NCBI GenBank assembly: GCA_041725895.1
Contig: JBGRQA010000009.1
Location: 127,903 to 191,902 of the forward strand
Direction of reading: 5' to 3'
DNA length: 64,000 nucleotides
DNA from: JBGRQA01 sp041725895
GTDB lineage: Bacteria > Bacteroidota > Bacteroidia > Bacteroidales > Marinifilaceae
Shown here piece by piece: positions 44,743-52,843 of this stretch. The position numbers and the translations under genes are program-made. Below the pieces are notes generated by a model. That model ran no database searches. It was not told where the DNA came from and saw only the letters and a list, made by a program, of their open reading frames with translations. Each line of letters opens with the position of its first letter. Position 1 is the stretch's first letter.

Positions 44743-45621
44743 TTATTCACTCAACTGACTCCGGAATGTTTTCGGGGAAACTCCCGTGTGTGATTTAAAG
44801 TACTTCACAAAATTGGTAGGTTCATCAAACCCCATTGAATAGGAGATTTCCTTAATTGGTAGGCCGGGTTGAAACAACTTTCGCTTTGCCTCTAGAATCA
44901 CAAATCCATCAATAACAGCTTTGGCTGTCTTTTGGGTAAATTCTTTACAAAGGTTATTTAAGTGCCTGTAGCTTATATTGAGTAATACTGCATAAAACTT
45001 AGCATCGCGACTTTTCATAAATTCCTCTGTCAACAATTTATGGAAAGCCACAAAAGTCTTGAATTCCGAAGATTGTGGTTGCTGTATGGAATGTCTTGCA
45101 GTTCTTTCCGCCAGAAGCAACACGATCTTGAGCACACTACGAATGATCTCCTCCCGGGCAAAATCATCGTCCCGGTTGAATTCGTGTATCATGGAATGAA
45201 TCATTGGAAGCAGCTCCTTTAGTTCCGAATCATCAAAACGAATTATAGGAGGATATTTACTCAACGAAAAGAAACGATAAAAGGCAAAATAATCACTTTG
45301 GGAAAGGTTTCGGTTCAGAAACTGATCTGTAAAAAGGATTACATATCCTTCCCGGTTCGTCTTTTGACCAAAAGCATGTACCTGCTCCTTTGTTACGAAC
45401 AGCAAATCCCCAACTGCAACCTCATAAGACTCAAAATCAACAATGTGTTTTGCCTTGCCTTCAGTGATCAGCATCAGTTGATGAAATCGAATCCTGTGTA
45501 GCTCATAAATTGGGAAATCCAAAGCTTCTGATCGCTCCAAAAGTCCTTGCAAAGGCATAATTTCGAATCCTATTTCCGTATTTTTCTTTTCTCTAAATGT
45601 GATATTCGGAATTTGTTCCAT
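44743..45621 (-). CDS. AraC-family transcriptional regulator
   Basis: A 292-residue regulator. The ATG at 45621 is chosen because the longer frame begins with TTG. The N-terminal cupin-type effector domain (about 20-130: HRIRFHQLMLITEGKAKHIV and VAVGDLLFVTKEQVHAF) is followed by the C-terminal double helix-turn-helix (about 190-290: LNISYRHLNNLCKEFTQKTA and SMGFDEPTNFVKYFKSHTGV). It probably controls the adjacent SnoaL-like gene or itself; 110 bases separate the two in the same direction. Confidence 0.9.
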   Translation of the reverse strand: MEQIPNITFREKKNTEIGFEIMPLQGLLERSEALDFPIYELHRIRFHQLMLITEGKAKHIVDFESYEVAVGDLLFVTKEQVHAFGQKTNREGYVILFTDQFLNRNLSQSDYFAFYRFFSLSKYPPIIRFDDSELKELLPMIHSMIHEFNRDDDFAREEIIRSVLKIVLLLAERTARHSIQQPQSSEFKTFVAFHKLLTEEFMKSRDAKFYAVLLNISYRHLNNLCKEFTQKTAKAVIDGFVILEAKRKLFQPGLPIKEISYSMGFDEPTNFVKYFKSHTGVSPKTFRSQLSE

Positions 45622-45703
45622 ACTGTTCAAACTTATGATTCACCTCAGATTTCAGATTCCACTTAATCCTTTTCTCACACACAACATTACCAACACTCCT
45701 TCT

Positions 45704-46546
45704 TTAAACCTTCTTCGGCGGAATAGCCTTAAACCGACTCTGAAATTCCTTGGGCGTCAACTGTATATGTTTTCTGAAAAATTTAATAAAATAGGAATCA
45801 TCATTAAAACCAAGTTGTTCGGAAATTTCATTGTTTCTAAGATTTGTATATGAAAGCAGGCGCTTGGCTTCAAGAACAATTCGCTCCTCAATGATTTTCC
45901 CCGGTGATTTCCCGGTAAATTTCTTGGTTAATCGATGCAGCTTTCGTTCGGAAATGGCCAATAAAGAACTGTAATCTGAAATTTGCTTCTTCTCTGCAAA
46001 AAATCGATCCACCTGCTCACGAAATTGAAAATACAATTGAAAATCGTGTTGATTGGAGATCTCCAAAGGCATCTGACTTCGATTTAAGTATACAATTAAT
46101 GCATTTAACAAGTGCTCCTGAACCTGAAGTGTATCAACTTCTGCCTTTTTATATTCCTCACAAATTAACGCAATCAAAGATTTAATTGAGTTTCCCCATT
46201 CGCTATCATCCAATTCACAAACAAAATAGGGTAGAAAAAGAGAACTCAAGTTATGAATAAAATCTGCAGAGAACATGATTACAATTCCTTCCACATCCTG
46301 AACCTCTTCAAGCCAGTAAACCGGTTCCTGAGAAATATAGATGATCTTATCAGTACATATTTCATGACTTTTAAAATCAATATTCATCGTTCCGGTTCCT
46401 TTCTCAAAGTAAAAGATCTTATAAAAATCACTTTTATGGGGCTTAAAGACAATATTCCTTGCCTTTTGGATGACTTTACCAATGGAATTTACATCCAAAT
46501 CCCTAAACTGAAAGAAACTATTCTCAAAGGAAACTGTGGGCAACAT
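45704..46546 (-). CDS. AraC-family transcriptional regulator
   Basis: A 280-residue regulator with a cupin-like N-terminal sensing domain (KSDFYKIFYFEKGTGTMNID, CTDKIIYISQEPVYWLE) and the AraC DNA-binding domain at about 185-275 (LLAISERKLHRLTKKFTGKS and QLGFNDDSYFIKFFRKHIQL). It is divergent from the DoxX-like gene (46661) across a 114-base gap, which makes that gene its likely target. It resembles the neighbouring AraC regulator (44743), suggesting duplication. Confidence 0.9.
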   Translation of the reverse strand: MLPTVSFENSFFQFRDLDVNSIGKVIQKARNIVFKPHKSDFYKIFYFEKGTGTMNIDFKSHEICTDKIIYISQEPVYWLEEVQDVEGIVIMFSADFIHNLSSLFLPYFVCELDDSEWGNSIKSLIALICEEYKKAEVDTLQVQEHLLNALIVYLNRSQMPLEISNQHDFQLYFQFREQVDRFFAEKKQISDYSSLLAISERKLHRLTKKFTGKSPGKIIEERIVLEAKRLLSYTNLRNNEISEQLGFNDDSYFIKFFRKHIQLTPKEFQSRFKAIPPKKV

Positions 46547-46660
46547 AATGTTTTATTATTAAATCATCTGCAATTTGGCAGAATACTACCATCCATTTTC
46601 TAAAAACAACCATCCTCTCTCTACAAAGGTGCGTAATTTTACCAATAAAAACCAGAAAGC

Positions 46661-46993
46661 ATGATTGAAGGACTACAAATCGTATTAACGGGATTGTTTC
46701 TACTTGCAGGAATCGCAAAATTATTCCGAGCAAAACCATTGCAAGAACAGTTTGTGGAGTTCGGATTTGCCAACCATTTCATTCTGATTGTTGGAGCTTT
46801 GGAGATATTGGGAGCAATCGCTCTGCAAATTAAAACCCTTGAGCTATGGGCCAGCTTGGGCTTGACAATCCTGATGCTTGGAGCAATTCATCAACACGTA
46901 AAAGTGAAACATCCTTTAAGTAAAAGCGCACCGGCAGGAGTGCTACTTCTGCTGCTTATTTTGAACAAACTTTTGTCTATCGGCATTGTTTAA
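46661..46993 (+). CDS. DoxX-like small membrane protein
   Basis: A 110-residue membrane protein with four hydrophobic helices (starting GLQIVLTGLFLLAGIAKLFR; ILIVGALEILGAIALQI; LWASLGLTILMLGAIHQHVK; VLLLLLILNKLLSI). The GxxKLxxxxxxxxxF pattern followed by a GALEILGA helix fits the DoxX/DoxD superfamily. Function is unknown; members are often linked with redox or stress responses. It is divergent from an AraC regulator. Confidence 0.7.
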   Translation: MIEGLQIVLTGLFLLAGIAKLFRAKPLQEQFVEFGFANHFILIVGALEILGAIALQIKTLELWASLGLTILMLGAIHQHVKVKHPLSKSAPAGVLLLLLILNKLLSIGIV

Positions 46994-47101
46994 AAGAAGT
47001 AAAATCTTTTAAAATAATCCGATCTACCTAAATCTTCTGCCCCAACCAAACAATACACCACACTTATTCAATTAAGGCCTAATACAAAAACATGTCTTAC
47101 A

Positions 47102-48241
47102 ATGGGAATCACTGAAATCATACTACTTTGCGCATTGCAAACTTTGGGTTTGCTCTTTATCCTGTCGCAAAAGAAATTCAAATCGGCCCCCAACTCCATG
47201 CTAAAAGTAATTCTACTCTCCATGCTGGTGTACTATGGCTATTACTATTTCTTTTTTAGTACTACAGCCCTGCAAAACTATGCACACTTCTTTCTTGGCT
47301 TCAGTTTGATCTCACCACCGGCTATTTTCTTCTACGGCTATTCGGTGATGAGAGGAAAATTACCCTCCTTTCAGGAAGTGTTTCCACATCTATTACTTCC
47401 CCTTTGTTCCTCCGGTTTGGTTGCAATCATCTATCACTTCGGAAACTCCATAACCCAGGACATTACACTGAAAACTTTGCTAATAATCATTGCAATTGCA
47501 CATGTGATTTATCCCCTGTTCATCATCAAGAAATTGGGAAACATCTACCAATTGAAAGGAATAGCCGTTCTTAGGATTTTCCGATACAATCGGGACAAAA
47601 CCAGTATGATTAAGCTTTTTGTAAGTATGATGCTTTTTCATTCCACAATCCTTTTGGGCAAGGCTACCATCTACCTTTACACCCAGGACTATTGGAACCT
47701 TTTGGAAATAATGAACCTGGTTTTCCTACTCGTATTGAGCTACCTCATTGCCTATGTGATCATCACACAGCCAGCTGCCATCCACCTCTCCAAAAAGAAA
47801 CAGGCCATTATCGGATTCAAGAAGTACGAAAAATCAAGACTGGAACATGAGGATGCAGTGGAAATTGCCAAAAAGATGAATGAGTATTTCGAAAAAGAGA
47901 AAGTTTATCTTCAGCCGGACATTCACTTACACCATGTGAGTGAAAGTCTGAATATCCCTCCCCACCATATTACCGAAACTTTAAACGGTCTTTTAGGGCA
48001 AAGTTTTAATGAGTTCACCAACAATTACAGGGTAGAAGAATTCAAACGCCTGCTGGAGCATCCAAAATTTCAAAATTACTCCATTTTAGCCCTGGCCTTT
48101 GAAGTTGGCTTCAACTCCAAAGCCACTTTCAACGCTTCCTTCAAAAAAATCACCAACCAAACACCATCTGAATACAAAAAACAATACCTCTCTGATTTAA
48201 TGACAAATAAAAAGTATTCCCAGAATATTAAGACGTCTTAA
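47102..48241 (+). CDS. Membrane-anchored AraC-family regulator (multi-TM sensor)
   Basis: A 379-residue protein with seven hydrophobic segments in the first ~225 residues (for example ITEIILLCALQTLGLLFILS, LMYGYYYFFFSTT-type and MNLVFLLVLSYLIAYVIITQ). A C-terminal AraC-type DNA-binding domain follows at about 275-365 (VSESLNIPPHHITETLNGLL, EVGFNSKATFNASFKKITNQ). The layout is that of membrane-bound AraC regulators common in Bacteroidota, which sense a ligand at the membrane. It lies directly upstream of the reductive dehalogenase operon in the same direction (122 bases), so it is the best candidate for its regulator. Confidence 0.85.
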   Translation: MGITEIILLCALQTLGLLFILSQKKFKSAPNSMLKVILLSMLVYYGYYYFFFSTTALQNYAHFFLGFSLISPPAIFFYGYSVMRGKLPSFQEVFPHLLLPLCSSGLVAIIYHFGNSITQDITLKTLLIIIAIAHVIYPLFIIKKLGNIYQLKGIAVLRIFRYNRDKTSMIKLFVSMMLFHSTILLGKATIYLYTQDYWNLLEIMNLVFLLVLSYLIAYVIITQPAAIHLSKKKQAIIGFKKYEKSRLEHEDAVEIAKKMNEYFEKEKVYLQPDIHLHHVSESLNIPPHHITETLNGLLGQSFNEFTNNYRVEEFKRLLEHPKFQNYSILALAFEVGFNSKATFNASFKKITNQTPSEYKKQYLSDLMTNKKYSQNIKTS

Positions 48242-48249
48242 TATTCTGG
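48220..48249 (+). repeat. 30-base perfect palindrome overlapping the AraC stop codon
   Basis: CCAGAATATTAAGAC is followed without a loop by its exact complement, giving 15-bp arms (48220-48234 with 48235-48249). The TAA stop of the regulator lies inside (48239-48241). Downstream comes CTTTGTCG, not a real T-run. It may act as a terminator, a binding site in front of the dehalogenase operon, or both. Confidence 0.75.
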
Positions 48250-48363
48250 CTTTGTCGATTCGGAACCTCTTCCCTGCTAGTTTCGCTAAGGTTTCCTAAC
48301 GCATTACAAAAAGGAAACAAGATCCACCCGACACACGAAACTTAAACTAAACGATAATCGCTG

Positions 48364-49782
48364 ATGGAGAAGAAAGAACTTGACAAATCAAAAGCATTAA
48401 ACAGAAGAAATTTTCTGAAACTGGGAGCTGCAGGAGCCGCTCTGGGAGCAATCTCCCTCCCCTCCAAGGCCAGGGAAGCTGTTGCAAGTAAGATTGATGA
48501 GAAAACAGCCGGAGATTTTATCAAAACCCACGATGATTTCCCTCATGAAATTAGGGATGATTACCAACCCCATTCCAACAAAGATCTCATCTTTACCGGC
48601 TCATTCTGGGGATTTCATCCTGAAGACAAAGAAATCGCCAAAGCAGGCAGAGCATTTCAGGCTAAAACCTTTATGCATTTTGAGGAAAAGAAAGGTTTCG
48701 ATCAACTGGCAAAAGCTTTAAGTGCAGGAGCCTGGTCACTACATAATACGGTCACCCCTATGAGTTCTCAGGGTATTTCACAGGAAGGAATTTTTAAATG
48801 GGAACAAGTCCGAAAGAAGGAGGGAGAATTTCTACCCCATCACGACTGGGTGAACCAACATAAGTATAAATTCAACAGTAAAAAACAAGCTGCCGATACC
48901 ATCAAGCGAGCAGCCCGCTTGTACGGCGCCGATCTTGTAGGCATCACACATCGTGATAAACGATGGGATTACAAAGACTTTGTTGATCCACATGCCATTA
49001 TGGAAGGCCGAAGAGACGAAGCTGTCTACGGTTGGGAAAAGTTCCCTTTCGAACCCAAATCGGTAATTGTAATGGCCTTCGAAATGGATTATGAAGGAAT
49101 CGCCACCGCCCCTACTGATGTGGAAGGTGCTGCCGCCGGAACCATGTATTCACAGATGACCAAGGTGGCCTACCAGGTATCTATTTTCCTAAAACAATTG
49201 GGCTACCAGGCTGTTCCTGCGGGAAATGATATGGGACTCAGTATTCCCTACGCCATTGCTGCCGGATTGGGCGAAGGATCAAGAATGGGGAATCTTATTA
49301 CCTACAAATACGGACCTCGCGTTCGAATCGCTAAAGTTTACACCGATTTCGATTTTGTGGAATACGACAAGCCCATTGAATTTGGGGCCATGGATTTCTG
49401 TAAGAATTGCATGCGCTGCGCTGATGCTTGCCCTGGCAAAGCCATCTCTTTTGACAAGGAGCCAACCTTTGAACCTACCTACAAGGGAGATACCTGGTAC
49501 AATGCAAAAGGAGTTAAGAAATACTACATGGATGCTAAAAAATGTTTCAAAACCTGGGCGGAATTTGGTACGGATTGCGGCTCCTGTATGGCCTCTTGTC
49601 CCTACAACAAACCGGACTTCTGGCATCACAGACTGGTTGATAAAATAACTGCAGCCATGCCTGGTCCCGTACACGATTTTATGCGTGAAATGGATATTGC
49701 TTTTGGATACGGAGACGTTGACAATCCGGAAAAGATTGATCTGTTCTTTGATCCCAAAGGCAGAAGTTACAATGGTCAGTAA
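48364..49782 (+). CDS. rdhA: Reductive dehalogenase catalytic subunit-like protein (RdhA)
   Basis: A 472-residue Tat-exported protein with RRNFLK at 14-19 and a hydrophobic stretch to about 35. The conserved RdhA core follows: MDYEGIATAPTDVEGAAAGT (241-260), LGYQAVPAGNDMGLSIPYAI (279-298), AGLGEGSRMGNLIT and YGPRVRIAKVYTDF, then FGAMDFCKNCMRC. Two [4Fe-4S] motifs are present: C346/C349/C352/C356 (CX2CX2CX3CP) and C394/C405/C408/C412 (CX10CX2CX3C). In this family a corrinoid sits in the nitroreductase-like core. Y243 and R307 fall in the regions where catalytic tyrosine and arginine are expected, but I could not align them. It should be attached to the outer face of the inner membrane by the next gene product. 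It could reductively remove halogen from an organohalide. Tat-less RdhAs with a detoxifying role exist; this one has the respiratory-type Tat leader. The actual substrate is unknown. Confidence 0.9.
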   Translation: MEKKELDKSKALNRRNFLKLGAAGAALGAISLPSKAREAVASKIDEKTAGDFIKTHDDFPHEIRDDYQPHSNKDLIFTGSFWGFHPEDKEIAKAGRAFQAKTFMHFEEKKGFDQLAKALSAGAWSLHNTVTPMSSQGISQEGIFKWEQVRKKEGEFLPHHDWVNQHKYKFNSKKQAADTIKRAARLYGADLVGITHRDKRWDYKDFVDPHAIMEGRRDEAVYGWEKFPFEPKSVIVMAFEMDYEGIATAPTDVEGAAAGTMYSQMTKVAYQVSIFLKQLGYQAVPAGNDMGLSIPYAIAAGLGEGSRMGNLITYKYGPRVRIAKVYTDFDFVEYDKPIEFGAMDFCKNCMRCADACPGKAISFDKEPTFEPTYKGDTWYNAKGVKKYYMDAKKCFKTWAEFGTDCGSCMASCPYNKPDFWHHRLVDKITAAMPGPVHDFMREMDIAFGYGDVDNPEKIDLFFDPKGRSYNGQ

Positions 49783-49995
49783 GTAAAAAAGGCTTTTGAA
49801 CTACAAGTTAGCTAATTGGATATCGGATATTTAACAGTTCAATTTGATAAGAATAAAAGTATTAAGATACAAGACGCAAGTATCAAGTAAAACTTACATT
49901 TTATTATTCAGATCTTGACTGTTTTATAACCAGAATGCAAATTAAGGACTTGTATTAACTCACACTCAGGTTCAATTAAATTAAAACTACACAAG
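49783..49995. other. Gap between rdhA and rdhB-like genes
   Basis: 213 bases, AT-rich, with a run of ATAAG/TAAGATACAAG-like words but no hairpin that I trust. It is longer than the other gaps in the operon, so it may carry an internal promoter. Confidence 0.4.
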
Positions 49996-50277
49996 ATGAT
50001 TTTTACAGGAATAGAAATATTATTTTTCACACTAGGCTTGCTAACAGCTATTTTCATTGGTGCCTTAATAATATACAATCGAGAATTAAAATTCGATAAA
50101 TGGAGTTGGCTGACTCTTTCCCTGGGTGGCTTTCTGGGATTGTTTTGCATTGCATGGTCGGTTAGTTCCGTTTTGGAAGGAGTTCCCCGGGCATCAAGCA
50201 TGGGACTGGTGGTCTTCGGAATCCCTTCCATTGTCTTACTATTACTGGGCCGTAGAATAGCTTTAAAAAAGAAGTAA
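49996..50277 (+). CDS. rdhB: RdhB-like membrane anchor of the reductive dehalogenase
   Basis: A 93-residue membrane protein with three hydrophobic helices (about 5-27, 38-57 and 70-86). The loop between helices 2 and 3 carries EGVPRASSMGLVVFG (61-75). This fits the E-x-x-R-A-x-x-M-G-L-x-x-F-G pattern that I recall for RdhB anchor proteins, although RdhB sequences are very divergent. Its position after rdhA and its size support the anchor role. RdhB tethers RdhA to the membrane. Without a sequence search I rate the identity as likely, not certain. Confidence 0.7.
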   Translation: MIFTGIEILFFTLGLLTAIFIGALIIYNRELKFDKWSWLTLSLGGFLGLFCIAWSVSSVLEGVPRASSMGLVVFGIPSIVLLLLGRRIALKKK

Positions 50278-51438
50278 ATGCAACAAAACAAATTGCAAAA
50301 AAAACTAATAAACGGGTTCGCAATTGTGAGCCTGTTTATTGCTTTTTATATAGGTCAATCGAATAACGCGAAAGTAAATCAGCTTTCAAATTCAGAACTA
50401 TTAAAGAAGTACCACATCACCAATGTTTGTGAGAGAAATGGAGTATTGAATGCATATCATGATAACCAATTGGTGGGATATGTGGCAACAGGTACGGCTC
50501 AGGGATACGGAGGCCCACTGGAAGTTCTCGTTTTGTCGGATACCCTTGGGAAAGTGGAAGCAATTGATCTAATCCACAACACCGAAACACACGCCTACAT
50601 AACAAAACTAAAAAACAAGCACTACTTCGATCAATACGGAAGTAAAAACACCAATGACAGGTACCTGATTCATGAAGACATCTCTGCAGTATCAGGAGCT
50701 ACAATAAGCTCCAATGCAATTGCTCTGGCTAGTAGAGAGGCTGCCTGGAAAATTGCCGATGATGAATTCTCCCTGTCCCTGCCCGATGTTGGAATATCCT
50801 GGAAGTATGGTCTGCCGGAATTTCTGGCCACAGCCATATTTCTAATGGCATTTGTGGCTGTTTGGTGGAAAAAGAAAACCCTGCGCTATGCAGCTCTTTT
50901 CAGCTCATTTGTTGCACTGGGATTCATGTTCAACGCTTCAATTTCTCTATCACACATCGGCCGAACCATCCTGGGCTACATTCCCGATATCAGGCAACAT
51001 TTTGTGTGGTGGCTGTTGATGTATGGAAACATTGCCGTAATCATCATTCTGGGAAAAAACATCTACTGCACTTCGGCATGCCCCTTTCATGCAGGGCAAA
51101 TTCTTTTGAATAAGATATCGGGGTTGAATCTAAAAATAGCGCCAAAACTGAGCCAAATTCTGATTAACACACCAAAATTCCTACTTTGGCTCTCTTTGTT
51201 TTTAATTCTGATTTCCAGAAACCCAACCCTTGCTTCCTATGAACCTTTTGCCATGTTTTTTTCATTGGAAGGAATTGGCATTCAATGGTACATTCTACCG
51301 GCAGCCCTAATCGGTTCCCTGTTCATTTCCGATTTTTTCTGCCACTATTTCTGCCCGGTAGGTGCAAGTTTCAAGCTCCTACTTAGCTATCGCAAAAGTA
51401 TTATCAACCGTATAAACAAAAACAATGGGAAAGAGTAA
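50278..51438 (+). CDS. rdhC: RdhC/NosR-like FMN-binding membrane protein
   Basis: A 386-residue membrane protein that starts on the base after the rdhB stop. N-terminal helix (about 11-26). A periplasmic FMN-binding domain (about 55-160) has YGGPLEVLVLSD and the flavinylation motif SGAT (139-142), where T142 would carry FMN covalently. Five or so helices follow from about 180. Two CX3CP motifs close the protein: C264-C268-P269 and C355-C359-P360. This is the architecture of PceC/RdhC, related to NosR. It is thought to pass electrons from the quinone pool towards RdhA or to assist maturation; which of the two is not settled. Motifs are seen; the role is from family knowledge. Confidence 0.88.
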   Translation: MQQNKLQKKLINGFAIVSLFIAFYIGQSNNAKVNQLSNSELLKKYHITNVCERNGVLNAYHDNQLVGYVATGTAQGYGGPLEVLVLSDTLGKVEAIDLIHNTETHAYITKLKNKHYFDQYGSKNTNDRYLIHEDISAVSGATISSNAIALASREAAWKIADDEFSLSLPDVGISWKYGLPEFLATAIFLMAFVAVWWKKKTLRYAALFSSFVALGFMFNASISLSHIGRTILGYIPDIRQHFVWWLLMYGNIAVIIILGKNIYCTSACPFHAGQILLNKISGLNLKIAPKLSQILINTPKFLLWLSLFLILISRNPTLASYEPFAMFFSLEGIGIQWYILPAALIGSLFISDFFCHYFCPVGASFKLLLSYRKSIINRINKNNGKE

Positions 51439-51532
51439 GCAAAGCAGGATAGCAGCCTTACTGATTTATAGCATGATGCTGATCGCAGTTTTGGCCTTTC
51501 TGACCAAAAGCATAAATCATTTAATCCTATAA
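51425..51532 (+). CDS. 35-residue single-helix membrane peptide overlapping rdhC
   Basis: An ATG at 51425 opens a 35-codon frame with stop TAA at 51530-51532. It overlaps the last 14 bases of the rdhC-like gene (translational coupling possible). The product is a basic N-terminus (MGKSKQSRIAA) and one hydrophobic helix (LLIYSMMLIAVLAFL) followed by TKSINHLIL. No homologue is known to me. It is below usual gene-finding cut-offs, yet the codon frame, the coupling and the location inside a membrane-associated locus make a real small protein plausible. It might stabilise the RdhB/RdhC complex. Confidence 0.5.
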   Translation: MGKSKQSRIAALLIYSMMLIAVLAFLTKSINHLIL

Positions 51533-51623
51533 TAAAAACGATTTTAAGCAAACAGTTAACACCGATCAATTCATTTTTTATTAAATTAATTGCAGGTAAA
51601 TTCTGACTTGAAAACATAGAACC

Positions 51624-52301
51624 ATGAAATTAGAAGAAATATATAAGTACGCAGATAGAATTGGCGTTTTGGTATTTTCAACCATATACAACAACGAAGT
51701 GCACTCACGTGTAGCCCATTTCAACGGATTTGATGAAGAGGGAATATACTTTAGAACAATGGCTAATAAACCATTTGGCAGGCAATTGGAAGAAACCGGT
51801 AAAGTAACTGTTTGCGGTGTTTCAGATACCCGTATATTGGAACACCTCCCCGATGGCACACCGGTTTTTCCAACAGGATACAGCTTCCGGATTATTGGTG
51901 AAGTAAAAAAAGTCCCCGCTGAAGTGATCAAAGAAAAGGCAAAATTCAATGCTGAATTAAGAGCAGCCGCAACCGATATAGAAAAATATCCTGCGATGGC
52001 AGAAGGCAACTTTGTAATATACAAAGCCAAAGGCGAAATATTCGACTTTGATTTTGAATGCAAAAATCGCGACCATAAAATTCTACGAACTCGTTTTGCT
52101 TTTGGAGGAGCAACCTATAATCCGGCGGGGGTACGCATTAACGATAACTGTATCGAATGCGGAACCTGTAAAGAGGTTTGTTCATTCAAAGCCATTGAGG
52201 AAGGGAGCCCCTACCGAGTGAACCCCAATCGCTGTGACGACTGTGGCAGTTGCATGTTGGAATGTCCGGTGGGTACAATTGAGGAATCATTGGTCCTGTA
52301 A
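51624..52301 (+). CDS. Flavin-fold (PPOX-like) protein with C-terminal 2[4Fe-4S] ferredoxin domain
   Basis: A 225-residue soluble protein. The N-terminal ~150 residues resemble the FMN-binding split barrel of pyridoxamine-5'-phosphate-oxidase-like proteins (VLVFSTIYNNEVHSRVAHF, YFRTMANKPFGRQLEETGKV). The C-terminal part holds two [4Fe-4S] motifs: C176/C179/C182/C186 and C204/C207/C210/C214 (each CX2CX2CX3C). It could transfer electrons between a flavin and the dehalogenase system, since it lies 92 bases after the small ORF in the same direction. It could also be an independent flavin reductase. No substrate motif is visible. Confidence 0.8.
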   Translation: MKLEEIYKYADRIGVLVFSTIYNNEVHSRVAHFNGFDEEGIYFRTMANKPFGRQLEETGKVTVCGVSDTRILEHLPDGTPVFPTGYSFRIIGEVKKVPAEVIKEKAKFNAELRAAATDIEKYPAMAEGNFVIYKAKGEIFDFDFECKNRDHKILRTRFAFGGATYNPAGVRINDNCIECGTCKEVCSFKAIEEGSPYRVNPNRCDDCGSCMLECPVGTIEESLVL

Positions 52302-52399
52302 ACCTTCATTGATGGCCACATTTGAACTATTGTAAGCTTATAACCATCTAAGCATAAAAACAGGAATACCAGAAAAACTCACACGTTAATTATCAACTA

Positions 52400-52444
52400 A
52401 AAGAACTTGCTTCCGAATAGAATATTCAGAGCAGGTTCTTTTTA
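52400..52444 (+). terminator. Rho-independent terminator of the dehalogenase locus
   Basis: A 12-bp stem AAAGAACTTGCT with AGCAGGTTCTTT (one G-T) has an 18-base loop (itself GAATA/TATTC) and is followed by TTTTTATA. It lies 99 bases after the stop of the flavin/ferredoxin gene. It closes the gene cluster that begins at 48364. Confidence 0.75.
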
Positions 52445-52843
52445 TATACCTCCCCTACAAACTCCCCAATAGATCTATACTTGATCGTTCTACTTCCAAT
52501 GAATTCCAAACATTTTACCGGTCTACAAAAGCTTTTATCTCCATCAAACCAGCAAAATCAGCACAAGAATCATCATCCCCTTAATCCCTAAAAAAACACT
52601 ATTTACTTATCGATTCCATCCATTCATGGTAAAAAAAACATTTTATTTTTACAGAAAAGCGACTTCCAATCCTTGCTTCTCCAACGATTTTTGATAGTTT
52701 TGTTTAGTAGGGTTTATCCCCAATTATTTATGATAACAAAATCGTTCTTCATACTTCTTATTCAAACCAATAGAAGAACACGAATTACAGAATATCTAAT
52801 ATTCAACTTTTTATTAGTTGTGTTCTAATCATAACCTAACTAT
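52445..52843. other. Gene-free gap upstream of the hybrid kinase
   Basis: About 400 bases without a gene; AT-rich. No clear -7 box or operator could be assigned. It should hold the promoter for the kinase operon. Confidence 0.4.

Noticed and set aside
48364..49782. Reading the RdhA-like gene as epoxyqueuosine reductase (QueG)
   Set aside because: It has a Tat signal, RdhB- and RdhC-like neighbours and the long RdhA core blocks; QueG is cytosolic and stands without these partners. A phylogeny would settle it.
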